64,000 nucleotides of DNA, taken from positions 40,752 through 104,751 of the forward strand of contig JARUPY010000105.1 of assembly GCA_029817715.1 (NCBI GenBank), given 5' to 3'. This document shows positions 27,788 to 37,533 of this stretch, one piece after another. A program made the translations under genes and the position numbers. This stretch comes from Melastoma dodecandrum (Eukaryota > Streptophyta > Magnoliopsida > Myrtales > Melastomataceae). How positions within the stretch are numbered: the stretch's first letter is position 1; every line of letters begins with the position of its first letter. The notes below the pieces were generated by a model that was not told where the DNA came from, did no database searches, and saw nothing but the letters and a program-made list of their open reading frames with translations.

Positions 27788-28978
27788 GTGGCCCGTCCCA
27801 ACTACCTTTTCACCAGCGAATCCGTTTCCGAAGGACATCCCGACAAGGTCTGCGACCGGATTTCCGACGAGGTCGTCGACCTGTTCTTCCGCGAAGGTGC
27901 GAAGGCGGGCCTCGATCCCTACCAGATCCGCGTGGCCTGCGAGACGCTCGCCACCACCAACCGCGTCGTGATCGCCGGCGAGGTCCGCGGCCCCGCCATC
28001 GCCCCCGAGGCCATCGAGGCCGCGGCCCGCGCCGCCATCCGCGACATCGGCTACGAGCAGGACGGCTTCCACCACGAGACCGCCAAGATCGAGGTCCTGC
28101 TGCACGCCCAGTCGGCCGACATCGCGGTCGGCGTCGACCAGGCCGGCAACAAGGAGGAAGGCGCGGGCGACCAGGGCATCATGTTCGGCTACGCCTGCCG
28201 GGAGACGCCGGAACTGATGCCGGCGCCCATCTACTACGCCCATCGCCTGCTCCACGGCCTGTCGGACGCGCGCCGCTCGGGCCGCGAGACGCGCCTCGGG
28301 CCGGACGCCAAGAGCCAGGTGACGGTGCGCTACGAGAACGGGGTGCCGGTCGAGGCGACCCAGATCGTGGTGTCGCACCAGCACACCGACGAGCACCTGA
28401 CCTCGAACGACATCCGCGCCCTGGTCGAGCCCTACATCCTCGCCGCCCTGCCGGAGGGCTGGGTGAGCCGCGACACCGTGTGGCACGTCAATCCCACCGG
28501 CAAGTTCTTCATCGGCGGTCCGGACGGCGACTGCGGCCTCACGGGCCGCAAGATCATCGTCGACACCTACGGCGGCGCGGCCCCGCACGGCGGCGGCGCG
28601 TTCTCGGGCAAGGATCCCACCAAGGTGGACCGCTCGGCGGCCTATGCGGCGCGCTACCTCGCCAAGAACGTCGTGGCGGCCGGCCTCGCCGACCGCTGCA
28701 CGCTGCAGCTCTCCTACGCCATCGGCGTCGCCGAGCCGCTGTCGATCTACGCCGACCTCCACGGCACCGGCCAGATCGACGCCGCCAAGCTCGAGGACGT
28801 GCTCATGCAGGCGATGCGGCTCTCGCCCCGCGGCATCCGCGAACACCTCAAGCTCAACAAGCCGATCTACGCCCGCACCTCCTCCTACGGCCATTTCGGC
28901 CGCGCGCCCGAGGCCGACGGCGGCTTCTCCTGGGAAGCCACGGACCTCGCCGAGACGCTGCGTGGCCACTTCGCCTGA
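27788..28978 (+). CDS. metK: S-adenosylmethionine synthetase
   Basis: A 396-residue enzyme making SAM from methionine and ATP. It has the N-terminal [20 protein letters not shown] with the ATP-binding GHPDK, the hexapeptide region [12 protein letters not shown], and the P-loop-like [16 protein letters not shown]. The start is GTG at 27788 with GAGGAGG immediately upstream. It is full length and intact. Its 3' end overlaps the proposed trmB start by 17 bases. Confidence 0.97.
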   Translation: MARPNYLFTSESVSEGHPDKVCDRISDEVVDLFFREGAKAGLDPYQIRVACETLATTNRVVIAGEVRGPAIAPEAIEAAARAAIRDIGYEQDGFHHETAKIEVLLHAQSADIAVGVDQAGNKEEGAGDQGIMFGYACRETPELMPAPIYYAHRLLHGLSDARRSGRETRLGPDAKSQVTVRYENGVPVEATQIVVSHQHTDEHLTSNDIRALVEPYILAALPEGWVSRDTVWHVNPTGKFFIGGPDGDCGLTGRKIIVDTYGGAAPHGGGAFSGKDPTKVDRSAAYAARYLAKNVVAAGLADRCTLQLSYAIGVAEPLSIYADLHGTGQIDAAKLEDVLMQAMRLSPRGIREHLKLNKPIYARTSSYGHFGRAPEADGGFSWEATDLAETLRGHFA

Positions 28979-29700
28979 ACGCGGCTCGCCGCCGGGCGCG
29001 GCGCCGGACCTCCCCGAGGGCCGGCACCGCTCCGGCGTCCTGCACGGGCGGCGGGCCGGGCGCCCGCTGCGCCGCGACCAGCGCGCCCGCATGGCGCGCG
29101 ACCTGCCCGGCCTCGCGATCCCCCTCGACGCGCTTTCGGAAACCGTCGACCCTGTTTCCCGCCCCCGTGGCGGGGCTCAGGCGCGAAGTCGGCTTCGGCG
29201 GCGGCGAGCACCTCGCCTACGAGGCGGGACGCTTCCCCACGGTCGGCTTCATCGGCTGCGAGCCCTTCCTGAACGGCGTCGCCAAGCTGGTGGAGCGCAT
29301 CGACGCGCTCGACCTCGCCAATATCCGCCTCCACGCGGGCGATGCCGGCGAGGTGCTGGACGCCCTGCCGGCGGCCTGCCTCGACGGGGCCGACGTCTTC
29401 TATCCCGACCCCTGGCCCAAGCGCCGGCAGCGCAAGCGGCGCTTCCTGTCGGAGGGCAACCTCGACCGGCTCGCCCGGGCGCTGAAGCCCGGCGCGCGCC
29501 TGCGCTTCGCCACCGACATCGACGACTACGCGGGCTGGGTCCTGGCCCGCATCCTGCGCTCCGCCGATTTCGCCTGGGAGGCCGAGGCGGCCGACCACTG
29601 GCGCCGCCCCTTCCCGGACTGGCCCTCGACGCGCTACGAGCAGAAGGCGATCCGCGAGGGCCGGCCGCCGGCCTATTTCACCTTCCGGCGGGTGGCGTAG
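28962..29700 (+). CDS. trmB: tRNA (guanine-N7-)-methyltransferase TrmB, interrupted by a +1 frameshift
   Basis: TrmB methylates G46 of tRNA using SAM. From GTG 28962 the N-terminal segment ([20 protein letters not shown]) reads in one frame. From about 29152 the catalytic domain continues in the next: [20 protein letters not shown] (SAM motif I), [31 protein letters not shown] (substrate/catalytic motif) and the end [14 protein letters not shown]. One extra C in the CCC at 29150-29152 explains the break. Overlap with metK and the full set of motifs argue for a functional gene with a base-call error. Confidence 0.85.
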
Positions 29701-29767
29701 TGCGGGCCGGAGCGGGAGGTGCCGGGCCGGCCGAGACGGGCGCGGAGACTGCCCACTACGCCCTCGG

Positions 29768-30095
29768 TCAGCGATGGGGATAGGCTGTCACGAGCCGCGC
29801 CACCGTTGCACCCACGTCGAGCTTCCAGATCGCGACGATCTCCGGCCTTGATCCATCGGGGCAGGTCAGCGGTCCGATGACGATGTGCTTGGTCACGTAG
29901 GCATTGGAGACGATGCGTCCCGGCCAGAATGTCGTGGCGTGCAAAGCGAGAGCGGTTGCCAGCTCGTCCGGCGCGCCGAGGCTGAAGCCTCGGCAGAGGA
30001 AAAACTTGGCCTTTCGACCAGCCATCAGGGTGATCGGATTTCAACAGATAGCCATCGATCTTCGTCTGCTCGATGATCAAGCTTTCGACGGCCAT
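29768..30095 (-). CDS. DUF6883-like small protein, interrupted by a frameshift
   Basis: The reverse strand encodes MAVESLIIEQTKIDGYLLKS then DHPDG in one frame. Near 30025 it continues in another frame with KAKFFLCRGFSLGAPDELAT, then LALHATT and VTKHIVIGPLTCPDGSR, ending at 29768. The order IDGYLLKSDHPDG / R-KAKFF.. / GPL..PDGR matches my recollection of the DUF6883 family (about 110 residues, function unknown). A single-base indel near 30020-30030 restores that length. It lies 6 bp after a DUF4926-like gene, and the two families are often neighbours. Lower G+C than the flanking trmB suggests transfer. Confidence 0.6.
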
Positions 30096-30101
30096 TGTGA
30101 C

Positions 30102-30329
30102 TCATGCCGCAGTGAGGAATTCGGCCTCGAGGGTCACCGTCCCACACGCGAATTCGACCTCATAGGCGGCACCACCCGCATAGATACTCACCACCGTGCC
30201 CCGGGAGCCTGCCGGCGCGGTAGCGCCCTCGTCCGTCACGACCTCGCGCAAGAGCCGCACCGACGCGAGTTCGACAAAGTGGCTCGGCTCGCCGAGCGTG
30301 AATGAATAGGCGACAACTGGCGCATTCAT
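30102..30329 (-). CDS. DUF4926-like small protein
   Basis: A 75-residue protein. Its core VRLLREVVTDEGATAPAGSR followed by GTVVSIYAGGAAYEVEF matches the DUF4926 pattern: a small beta-rich domain, D-x-V-L then G-x-x-G-x-V-V then A-Y-E-V-E-F. It ends in a short hydrophobic strand (VTLEAEFLTAA). Start is the ATG at 30329; GTG or Met codons nearer the core are possible. It precedes the DUF6883-like gene by 6 bp. Function unknown; two short co-transcribed genes of this kind are consistent with a toxin-antitoxin-like pair, but nothing in the sequence proves it. Confidence 0.6.
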   Translation of the reverse strand: MNAPVVAYSFTLGEPSHFVELASVRLLREVVTDEGATAPAGSRGTVVSIYAGGAAYEVEFACGTVTLEAEFLTAA

Positions 30330-30506
30330 CGTCCCGACCTTTTCTGCCCGGGCTGTGTTATCCCATCTATAAGAGAGTGGGTCATCCTCAAGTCGCCGTC
30401 AATGCCCGGTCGAGTTGGCGGGACGGTTCGCGGTACATCCGCGCGCCGATGCGACGGTTTCCATACCGCTCGATCGGGATGGTTGCAGAGGCTTGGAAGC
30501 TTGGAA

Positions 30507-31399
30507 ATGGGCTTCGATACGGACCGCCGCCACGCGATCCTGCACCGTTACGCGCTCGGCACCGACGACAAGATCGGCGAGGGCGCCGAAGCCGAGGTCG
30601 ACGCTCTCGGATCCGATGACATTCTGAAAATCTTCAAGCCAGAATGCAATCCAGCGACGATCGATCGTCGTCGAACGCTCTACGGCCTCCTCGATGCGAG
30701 CGCTGTCGCTTTCCGCCCTCCCGAGGATCATCGAGCACGGCGAAACGGGTGGCGTGCAATACACGATCGAGGCGAGGATGATCGGCACGAGTCTGACCGA
30801 CGTTCTGCCGCATCTCCGAGCGACGCAGCGGAGCGACGCCCTCCTGGCCTATGCAGAAGCGGCCATGGACATTCGAAAGATCGGCTGCCCCATTCGGGAC
30901 TTCGGCGAGATCGTTTCCGTGCAGCCCCTCCTCGCCGACAGCTGGCACGCGTTTGTCCTCGCCAGAGTTTGAAATGGACTTGGGCCGAAGCGTCGCGCGG
31001 GTCGCGTCTACCATCGATCGCCCGCACCGGGCCATCGACCGGATCGGGCGCCTTCTGGCGGCACGCCCGAACGTCGCGCCGCGTCTCGTCCACGGGGATT
31101 ATTATCCCGCCAACGTGATGGCGGATGCGCGGGGTCGGATCGTCGGCATCATCGGCTTCGGCGGTCTCACTCTGTCCGGCGACCCCCAATTGGATGCCGC
31201 AGCTTCGGTTCTCCACCTGAACGGCCTCGACGGCATCACCGAGGCCGACAGGCAGGTCGTGCTCGGGCACCTCAGGACGCGAGGCCTGACGGACGAGGAC
31301 CTCGACCTCTATCGTCTGTTCTACGCCTTCAGCTTCCTGGACACGCCACGCGCCGGTCTGCTCCGCTGGTGCCTGGCCACCATCCAGGCCGCCTGCTGA
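30507..31399 (+). pseudogene. Aminoglycoside phosphotransferase (APH)-family kinase, broken by two +1 frameshifts
   Basis: The N-lobe begins at ATG 30507 (LHRYALGTDDKIGEGAEAEV, DDILKIFKP, with a beta-strand lysine typical of kinase folds). It shifts frame near 30690 (LSALPRIIEHGETGGVQYTI, ARMIGTSLTDVLP) and again near 30968, where a TTT run precedes GAAATGGACTTG. The C-lobe shows the catalytic-loop motif RLVHGDYYPANVM and a DFG-like region reading VGIIGFGGLTLSGDPQLDAA, in which the expected metal-binding Asp is replaced by Gly. Removing one base at each site gives one protein of about 296 residues. The two breaks could be base-call errors; the altered Asp suggests real decay or a non-canonical kinase. 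Base composition is lower in G+C than the core genes. Confidence 0.65.
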
Positions 31400-31413
31400 C
31401 GGCGCCGCCCGCT

Positions 31414-33385
31414 TCAGGACGCCGCGACGTCGAGGTGGAAGGTGGTGATCCCCGAGAAGGCTTGGCGGACCGCCTCGGCCGATGCGGCCGGCGCCCGCAC
31501 CGTCGCCCACGGTTGCCGCGCTGCGGATCCGCCGCGACGGCGGCAGTGCCGGGGAGCCCCGCCTCCCGCAGCGTCTCCTCCACGTAGAGCCGCACCTCCG
31601 CTTCCCGCAGCGCCGGTTTGAAGATCTTGCCGACCGCGGTCAGCGGCAGCCTGTCGAGGATGCGGACCGCCTTCGGGCGCGCGGCGCGCTCCCCCACCTC
31701 GCCCTCGCAGAAGGCCAGGAGGGCGTCCGCGTCGATGGCGGCGCCCGGATGGAGCTGGACGTAGACGACGGGCAATTCGCCCGCGTGGGGATCGGGGCGC
31801 CCGATGGCGGCGGCGAGTTCGACGGCCGGGTGGCGCAGGACCGCCTCCTCGATGACGGCCGGATCGATGTTGTGTCCGCCGCGGATGATCAGGTCCTTGG
31901 CCCGGCCGGTCAGCCAGACGTAGCCCTCGGCGTCGATCCAGCCGAGGTCGCCGGTGTTGAGCCAGCGCCGCCCGTCGCCGCGCTGGATCCACAGGCCGGG
32001 TTCGTCCGCCCGCCCGAGGTAACCCGAGAAGACGTTGGGCCCGCTGATCGCGATGATCCCCGCCTCCCCCGGGGCGGCGTCGCCGAGATAGGCGCCGTTC
32101 TCGTCAAGCCGCACCGGCCGGATCGGCTGGAACGGCAGGGCGAGCCCGACCGAACCCGCGTGGCGGTCGCCCCCGGAAGGGATTGACGGCCGACACGCAG
32201 GTGGTCTCGGTCAGGCCGTAGCCTTCGAGGAGTTGCACGCCCGTGAGGCGTTCGAAGAGCCGGATCTGGTCGGCCGACATGGGCGCCGCGCCGCAGTAGC
32301 AGTAGCGCAGCGACGCGATGTCCCGCCCCGCCACGGGCCGGTCGATCAGGGCTGCGTAGAGCGTCGGCACGCCGCTGAAGCTCGTGATGCGGTGATGTTC
32401 GACGATCTCCCAGAACCGGTCGAGCATGCCGGGCGCGCGGAAACCCTGCGGCGTGCCGACCAGCACGCGGATGCCGCGGTGGAAGGCCGCGAGGCCCGTG
32501 ACCATGACGGCGTTGACGTGGAACAGCGGCAACCCGCAGAACCAGGTGTCGCGCGGCCCCGCGACCTCGCCCACCATGCGGCCGCTCATCCAGGCGTTGG
32601 CGACCTCGTTGGCGTGGGGTCCGCACGGCGATCTTGGGACGGCCCGTCGTGCCGCCGGTGCAGAAGAGCGACGAGACGTCGCCGGGCGCGATGGGCCGGG
32701 CGCGCAGCAGGCGGTCCGTCGGCGCCGCGGCGGCGAGGCGGGCGTAACGGTGGAGCGCGGGTCCCCCCGGCGGCCGCCCCGCGCTGCGCCGTCCCGCCCG
32801 CCACGCCATGAGCCTCGCGGGGATGCGCCGCCAGCCCGCGACATGGTCGGCGAGGTCGACCAGCACCACGTCCCTCACCCCGGCGGCCGTCGCGGCCGCC
32901 AGCGCCTTGTCGTGGATGTCGACCTTGGGGAAGGCCGCCAGCGTCACCACCACCCGGGCCTCGGCGAGGCGGAGGATCTCGGCGATGGCCTCGCCGTCGA
33001 GCAGCGGGTTGATGGCCAGCGCGATGCCGGCGGCCTCGGCGCCCCACAGGACGAAATGGGTCTCGGGCAGGTTCGGCAGGATATAGGCCACGACGTCGGT
33101 GGGGCCGACGCCGAGCCCGGTGAACAGGTTGGCGGCCCGCGTCACCTCGGCGAAGAGCGCCTTGAAGCTCCAGTCGCGGACGGCGCGATGCTGCGCGACC
33201 GACAGGAAGAAGGACAGCGCGATCCCGTCGCCGAAGCGCCGCGCGGCCTGGCGGAAGAGGTCGTAGGTGTCGGTCGGCAGGTCCTCGGGCCAGCCGGCGG
33301 CCTCGACGGCGGCCACGGCGGCGAGGCTGGCGAGGGGCGGTTCGCTGCGGGAGGAAGCCGTGCCGTCCGTCGCGATGCCGTTCAT
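31414..33385 (-). pseudogene. AMP-dependent acyl-CoA synthetase (long/medium-chain type), broken by three frameshifts
   Basis: The reverse strand from ATG 33385 gives a classic adenylate-forming enzyme: AYILPNLPETHFVLWGAEAAG, the P-loop-like SSLFCTGGTTGRPKIAV (motif A3), then after a shift near 32617 WFCGLPLFHVNAVMVTGLAA and LLEGYGLTETTCVSAVNPF (A5). After a shift near 32170 come WLNTGDLGWIDAEGYVWLTG and RAKDLIIRGGHNIDP (A7/A8). VGKIFKPALRE contains the A10 lysine. A last shift near 31510 leads to the end AFSGITTFHLDVAAS. All motifs survive, so the breaks are probably sequence errors. It activates a carboxylic acid to its CoA thioester; the chain is unspecified. Its start overlaps the stop of the metalloprotease gene (ATGA), and it converges on the APH gene. 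Confidence 0.8.
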
Positions 33386-34155
33386 CCTGCCGCTCCATAT
33401 CGGTGCAACGCCGGCCCGTGGCGCTTCAACCAGTCTTCGGCCTGGTCCATCGCAGGTGCGAGGGCGCGCGTCACCTGCCAGAAGCGGTCCGAGTGGTCCA
33501 TGTGGACGAGATGCGCCACCTCGTGGGCGGCGAGGTAGTCGAGCACCAGGGGCGGCGCGAGGATCAGCCGCCACGAGAAGTTGAGGGCGCCGCGCGACGA
33601 GCAGGAACCCCAGCGCGAGCGCGTGTCGCGCAGGGTGATGCGGCTCACGGGCCGGCCGACCGTGGCGGCGTGGCGGGCGACCGCGGCGGCGAGGTCGCGC
33701 CGGGCCTCGCCCATGAGGAAGTGCAGCACGGCGGCTTCGGGATCGGCGGCGCGGGGCGACAGGCGCAGGATCGGCTCGTCCGCCCCGCCCGTGCCGGCCT
33801 GGCAGCGCCGCAGCGTCGAGGGATCGAGGACGATGCGGTGGTCGAGGCCGCGCAGGGGCAACAGGGTCCCGGGCAGCAGCGGGATCCGCCCCGGCAGGGC
33901 CGCCCGGCGCGCCTCGATCCAGGCGGCGTTGCGCTCAGCGAAGGCCTGGGCGCTCCCCAGCGAGGCGCGGGGCGGCATGGTCAGCACGACCGTCCCATCG
34001 GCGGCCCGCACCCGCAGCGTGAACCGCCGCGCCGAGGCGACGCGCTTGACCAGCACACGATGGGTCACGCCCGCGTGGACGACCTCGATCACGGGCGCCG
34101 CGTCGCGCTCGGGTCGTTCCGGCACGGCACGGGCGGGCGGGCGCATCGGGATCAT
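33382..34155 (-). CDS. YgjP-like (DUF45/SprT-like) zinc metallopeptidase
   Basis: A 257-residue protein of the YgjP family. The zinc motif H-E-x-x-H is in LAAHEVAHLVHMDHSDRFW, and the family block LRDTRSRWGSCSSRGALNFSW precedes it. The N-terminal half is a beta-rich region (VKRVASARRFTLRVRAADGT). No signal peptide is seen, so it is probably cytoplasmic. The stop overlaps the ATG of the acyl-CoA synthetase, indicating co-translation. Confidence 0.9.
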   Translation of the reverse strand: MIPMRPPARAVPERPERDAAPVIEVVHAGVTHRVLVKRVASARRFTLRVRAADGTVVLTMPPRASLGSAQAFAERNAAWIEARRAALPGRIPLLPGTLLPLRGLDHRIVLDPSTLRRCQAGTGGADEPILRLSPRAADPEAAVLHFLMGEARRDLAAAVARHAATVGRPVSRITLRDTRSRWGSCSSRGALNFSWRLILAPPLVLDYLAAHEVAHLVHMDHSDRFWQVTRALAPAMDQAEDWLKRHGPALHRYGAAG

Positions 34156-34260
34156 GCGTCCCAGTCTAGGGTCTCGGCTCGGACGCGTCCACGCCGCCCG
34201 GGACCGGTCCTCGGCAAGAGCCCGTGGGGAGACCCGCGCAGCCCTGCTCAGGGCGTCTCC

Positions 34261-35526
34261 TCAGGCGGCCTCCGCCCGGTCCACGGTCTCGACGCGGCGG
34301 GCGAATTCCACCATCCGGGGGACGATCTCGGTGCGGTAGCGCGAGCCGTTGAACACCCCGTAATGGCCGACGCCCGGCTGCAGGTAGTGCAGCTTGAGGT
34401 CGTCGGAGAGGTTTCGGCAGAGCGTCTGCGCGGCATTGGTCTGGCCCACGCCCGAGATGTCGTCCCGCTCGCCCTCGACCGTCATCAGGCCGGTGCGGCG
34501 GATGTCGCCGAGATCGATCGTCTGGCCGGCATAGACGAACTCGCCCTTCGGCAGCGACTGCCGGACGAAGACCTGTTCGATCGTCTGCATGTAATATTCG
34601 GCGGTGAGGTCGAGCACCGCGAGATACTCGTCGTAGAAGTCGCGGTGCTTCTCGGCCGCGTCGCCGTCGCCCTTCACCAGGTGATAGAACATGTCCTGGT
34701 GGGCGTTGACGTGGCGGTCCATGTTCATGGCCATGAAGCCCGACAGCTGCAGGTAGCCCGGATAGACCCGGCGGCCCATGCCGGGATAGGGGAAGGGCAC
34801 GGTCTCGAGGCAATTGTCGCGGAACCACTCGGTGCCGCGGGCCTCGGCGAGCTTGTTGACCGCCGTGGGGCTGCAGCGGGTGTCGATCGGCCCGCCCATC
34901 AGCGTCATGGAGGCGGGATGCAGCGGGTCCCCGTTCCGCTCCATGTGGGCCACCGCGATGATCAGCGGCACCGCGGGCTGGCAGACCCCCAGCGTGTGGA
35001 CCGGCACGCCCTCGGCGCCGAGCACGTGCAGCATCTCGATGAGATAGGCGATGTAGTCGTCGAGATCGAACTTGCCGAGCGCCAGCGGCACCATCCGGGC
35101 GTCGGCCCAATCGGTGACGTAGACGTCGAAATGGGGCAGCAGCGCCTCGACGGTGCCGCGCAGCAGCGTGGCGTAATGGCCCGAGAGGGGCGCCACCACC
35201 AGCATGCGGGACCGCGGCACGGCCCCCCCGTCGTCGTGCTTGCGGAAATGCAGCAGCTTGCAGAAGGGCCGCTCCCACACGGGCGTCTCGGTCACGGCGA
35301 GTTCGCGCCCCTCGACGGTCGTGTGGTCGAGGCCGAAGACCGGCTTGCCGTAGCGCCGCGTCATGCGCTCGAAGAGCTCGGCCGAGGCCGCGATGTTGCG
35401 GCCGATGGGCGTATAGGTCCAGGGATTGAGCGGGTTCTTGAAGAGGAGGCGCGTCGCGTCCGAGAGCGCGCGCGCCGGGGCCAGCGCGAGATGGGTCATC
35501 TCGAACATGGGATAGGTGATCTTCAT
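34261..35526 (-). CDS. phaZ: Intracellular polyhydroxybutyrate depolymerase
   Basis: A 421-residue alpha/beta hydrolase of the intracellular PhaZ family, which mobilises stored poly-3-hydroxybutyrate granules. The nucleophile motif HTLGVCQPAVPLI carries Cys instead of Ser, as in the Ralstonia-type i-PHB depolymerases. Downstream come GGPIDTRCSPTAVNKLA and the late histidine region LQPGVGHYGVFNGSRYR. The start MKITYPMFEMTHLA is family-typical. The gene implies carbon storage as PHB. It stands alone on the minus strand with 105-136 bp on either side. Confidence 0.92.
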   Translation of the reverse strand: MKITYPMFEMTHLALAPARALSDATRLLFKNPLNPWTYTPIGRNIAASAELFERMTRRYGKPVFGLDHTTVEGRELAVTETPVWERPFCKLLHFRKHDDGGAVPRSRMLVVAPLSGHYATLLRGTVEALLPHFDVYVTDWADARMVPLALGKFDLDDYIAYLIEMLHVLGAEGVPVHTLGVCQPAVPLIIAVAHMERNGDPLHPASMTLMGGPIDTRCSPTAVNKLAEARGTEWFRDNCLETVPFPYPGMGRRVYPGYLQLSGFMAMNMDRHVNAHQDMFYHLVKGDGDAAEKHRDFYDEYLAVLDLTAEYYMQTIEQVFVRQSLPKGEFVYAGQTIDLGDIRRTGLMTVEGERDDISGVGQTNAAQTLCRNLSDDLKLHYLQPGVGHYGVFNGSRYRTEIVPRMVEFARRVETVDRAEAA

Positions 35527-35662
35527 CTGGCCCACGGCACACCGCTGGTTGGAGTTCGTCGCCGGGACGGACCGCTCGCCATCCCTCCGCTTGCGTTGCA
35601 GAGATAGACGCTGGGCGGAAGGGCGACAACGGCGCATGTCGCGTGCGGCGGCGAATGGCGGA

Positions 35663-36520
35663 TCATTCGCCCATCTGCAACAGCGTGCCGGCGGCCCGCG
35701 CGCGGCGCAGGAACCACAGGAACGCCAGGGTGGCGAGGGCGAAGAGCCCGGCATTGATGGCGAGGGCGTCGCCCATGAGGTCCGTGCGCACGACGCCCTC
35801 GTTGAGCGCCGCCCTCAGCCCCTCGAAGACGTAGGTGGGCGGCAGGGTCCAGGAGACCGCCTGGAGCCAGCCCGGCAGCACCGCCACGGGATAATAGACG
35901 CAGCAGAGCGGCAGCAGCAGGAACATGAAGCTCCAGGCCAGTTCCTCGGCGCCGAGCCCGTGGCGCAGCAGAAAGCCCGACACGACGAGCCCGACGCTCC
36001 AGCTCGTGAGCATGAGATTGGCGAAGAAGAAGCCGAGCGCCGCGCCGAGGGACCAGAGATTGAAGCCGAAGAACACGACCGCGAGACCCGTCACGGGCAG
36101 GACGCCGAGCGCCAGGCGCAGCAGGCTCATCACGATGAGCGAGGCGACGAATTCGAGCGGCCGCAGCGGGCTCATGAAGAGGTTGCCGACGTTGCGCGAA
36201 TGCATCTCCTCCAGGAAGGAGAGCGAGAAGCCGAGCTGGCCGCGGAACAGTACGTCCCACAGCATCACGGCGCCGATCAGCGTTCCGGCCCCGACGGCGA
36301 GCCGGCCCTGGGAGCCCCCCGCCGCCGCGGCCTGCCCGACGAACCGCTGGATGAAGCCCCAGGTCACGAGTTGCACGGTCGGCCAGTACATGAGGTCGAG
36401 GAGCCGCGGCCAGGACCCGCGCAGCAGGTAGGAATAGCGCGTCACCATGGCGGCGACGCGCGCCGGCGAGAAGGCGAGGTGGCCGGAGAGGCCCCGCGGG
36501 CGGAAGCGCGCCGCCCTCAT
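35663..36520 (-). CDS. ABC-2 type exporter permease
   Basis: A 285-residue inner-membrane protein with about six hydrophobic segments (LLDLMYWPTVQLVTWGFIQR, LAVVFFGFNLWSLGAALGFF, WSVGLVVSGFLLRHGLG, WSFMFLLLPLCCVYYPVAVL, ALAINAGLFALATLAFLWFL). The pattern matches ABC-2 permeases of the NodJ/DrrB kind. Its start overlaps the stop of the ATPase gene upstream by four bases, so they form one exporter. The substrate is unknown. Confidence 0.85.
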   Translation of the reverse strand: MRAARFRPRGLSGHLAFSPARVAAMVTRYSYLLRGSWPRLLDLMYWPTVQLVTWGFIQRFVGQAAAAGGSQGRLAVGAGTLIGAVMLWDVLFRGQLGFSLSFLEEMHSRNVGNLFMSPLRPLEFVASLIVMSLLRLALGVLPVTGLAVVFFGFNLWSLGAALGFFFANLMLTSWSVGLVVSGFLLRHGLGAEELAWSFMFLLLPLCCVYYPVAVLPGWLQAVSWTLPPTYVFEGLRAALNEGVVRTDLMGDALAINAGLFALATLAFLWFLRRARAAGTLLQMGE

Positions 36521-37293
36521 TCCGCCGCCCCCGCGAGGCGCGGCGCGTCGTCGGCGGTGGCCGTGCCGCGCGCGAGGGCGAGGAACACCTCCTCCAGCGT
36601 GCCCCGGCCGAAGCGGGCCTTCAGGCCGTCGCTCGTGCCGTCGGCCACGATGCGCCCGGCCTTCATCACCACCACGCGGTCGCAGAGGCGCTCGACCTCC
36701 GCCATGTTGTGGGAGGCGAGCAGGATGGTGGTGCCCCGGGCCCGCCGGTCCGCCTCGATGAGCCCCCGCACCCAATCGGCCGTGTCGGGATCGAGCGAGG
36801 CCGTGGGCTCGTCGAGCAGCAGCACGTCGGGCCGGTTGAGCAGCGCCTTGGCGAGCGCCACGCGGGTCTTCTGCCCGGCCGAGAGCGCGCCGGCCGGGCG
36901 ATCCATGAAACCGCCGAGCGCGAGGTCCGCCGCGAGCTCCGCGATGCGGGCGCGCCGGTCCTGAAGGCCGTAGAGGCGGGCGAAGACGTCGAGGTTCTGG
37001 CGCACCGTGAGGCGATGCGGCATGTCGACGTAGGGACTCTCGAAGTTCATCCGGCCGAGCACGCGGTGGCGGTCCCGCGCCATGTCGGCGCCCAGCACCC
37101 GGGCCTCGCCCGAGGTCGGCAGGATGAGCCCCATGATCATGCCGATCGTCGTGGTCTTGCCGGCGCCGTTGCCGCCGAGCAGGCCGCAGCAGGAGCCCCG
37201 CGGGATCTCGAGCGTCACGCCGTCGACGGCCGGCCGGCCCTTGTAGATCTTGGTGAGGGCGCGGAGCGCGACGGCGGGAGGTGCGAGGGACAT
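36517..37293 (-). CDS. ABC exporter ATP-binding protein
   Basis: A 258-residue ATPase of the DrrA/NodI/CcmA type: Walker A GGNGAGKTT, Q-loop region MNFESPYVDMP, signature ALSAGQKTRVALAKAL, Walker B VLLLDEPTASLD and H-loop LLASHNMAEVERLCD. It is coupled to the ABC-2 permease. It lies divergently from regB across about 240 bp. Nothing here names the cargo; antibiotic, lipid or polysaccharide export are all possible. Confidence 0.9.
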   Translation of the reverse strand: MSLAPPAVALRALTKIYKGRPAVDGVTLEIPRGSCCGLLGGNGAGKTTTIGMIMGLILPTSGEARVLGADMARDRHRVLGRMNFESPYVDMPHRLTVRQNLDVFARLYGLQDRRARIAELAADLALGGFMDRPAGALSAGQKTRVALAKALLNRPDVLLLDEPTASLDPDTADWVRGLIEADRRARGTTILLASHNMAEVERLCDRVVVMKAGRIVADGTSDGLKARFGRGTLEEVFLALARGTATADDAPRLAGAAE

Positions 37294-37533
37294 GGCGCCT
37301 CTATAGACGATCCGCCGCGCCCCGCCGAACCCGGATGCACCCGGACAACACGGCACGGGGACCTTCCGCGGCGGCGGCCGATGCGGGAAACACGCCGGAT
37401 CCCCGAGACGACGCGTCGCCCGCGGCGGTAACCCTGCCGCGACCTTGTCCTCCGGAGGACGTTGTCATCTGATCGATGGAGAGTGGCGGCCGCGGCCGCC
37501 GCGCCGCCCGACACCAGGATCCTTCGCCGACCC

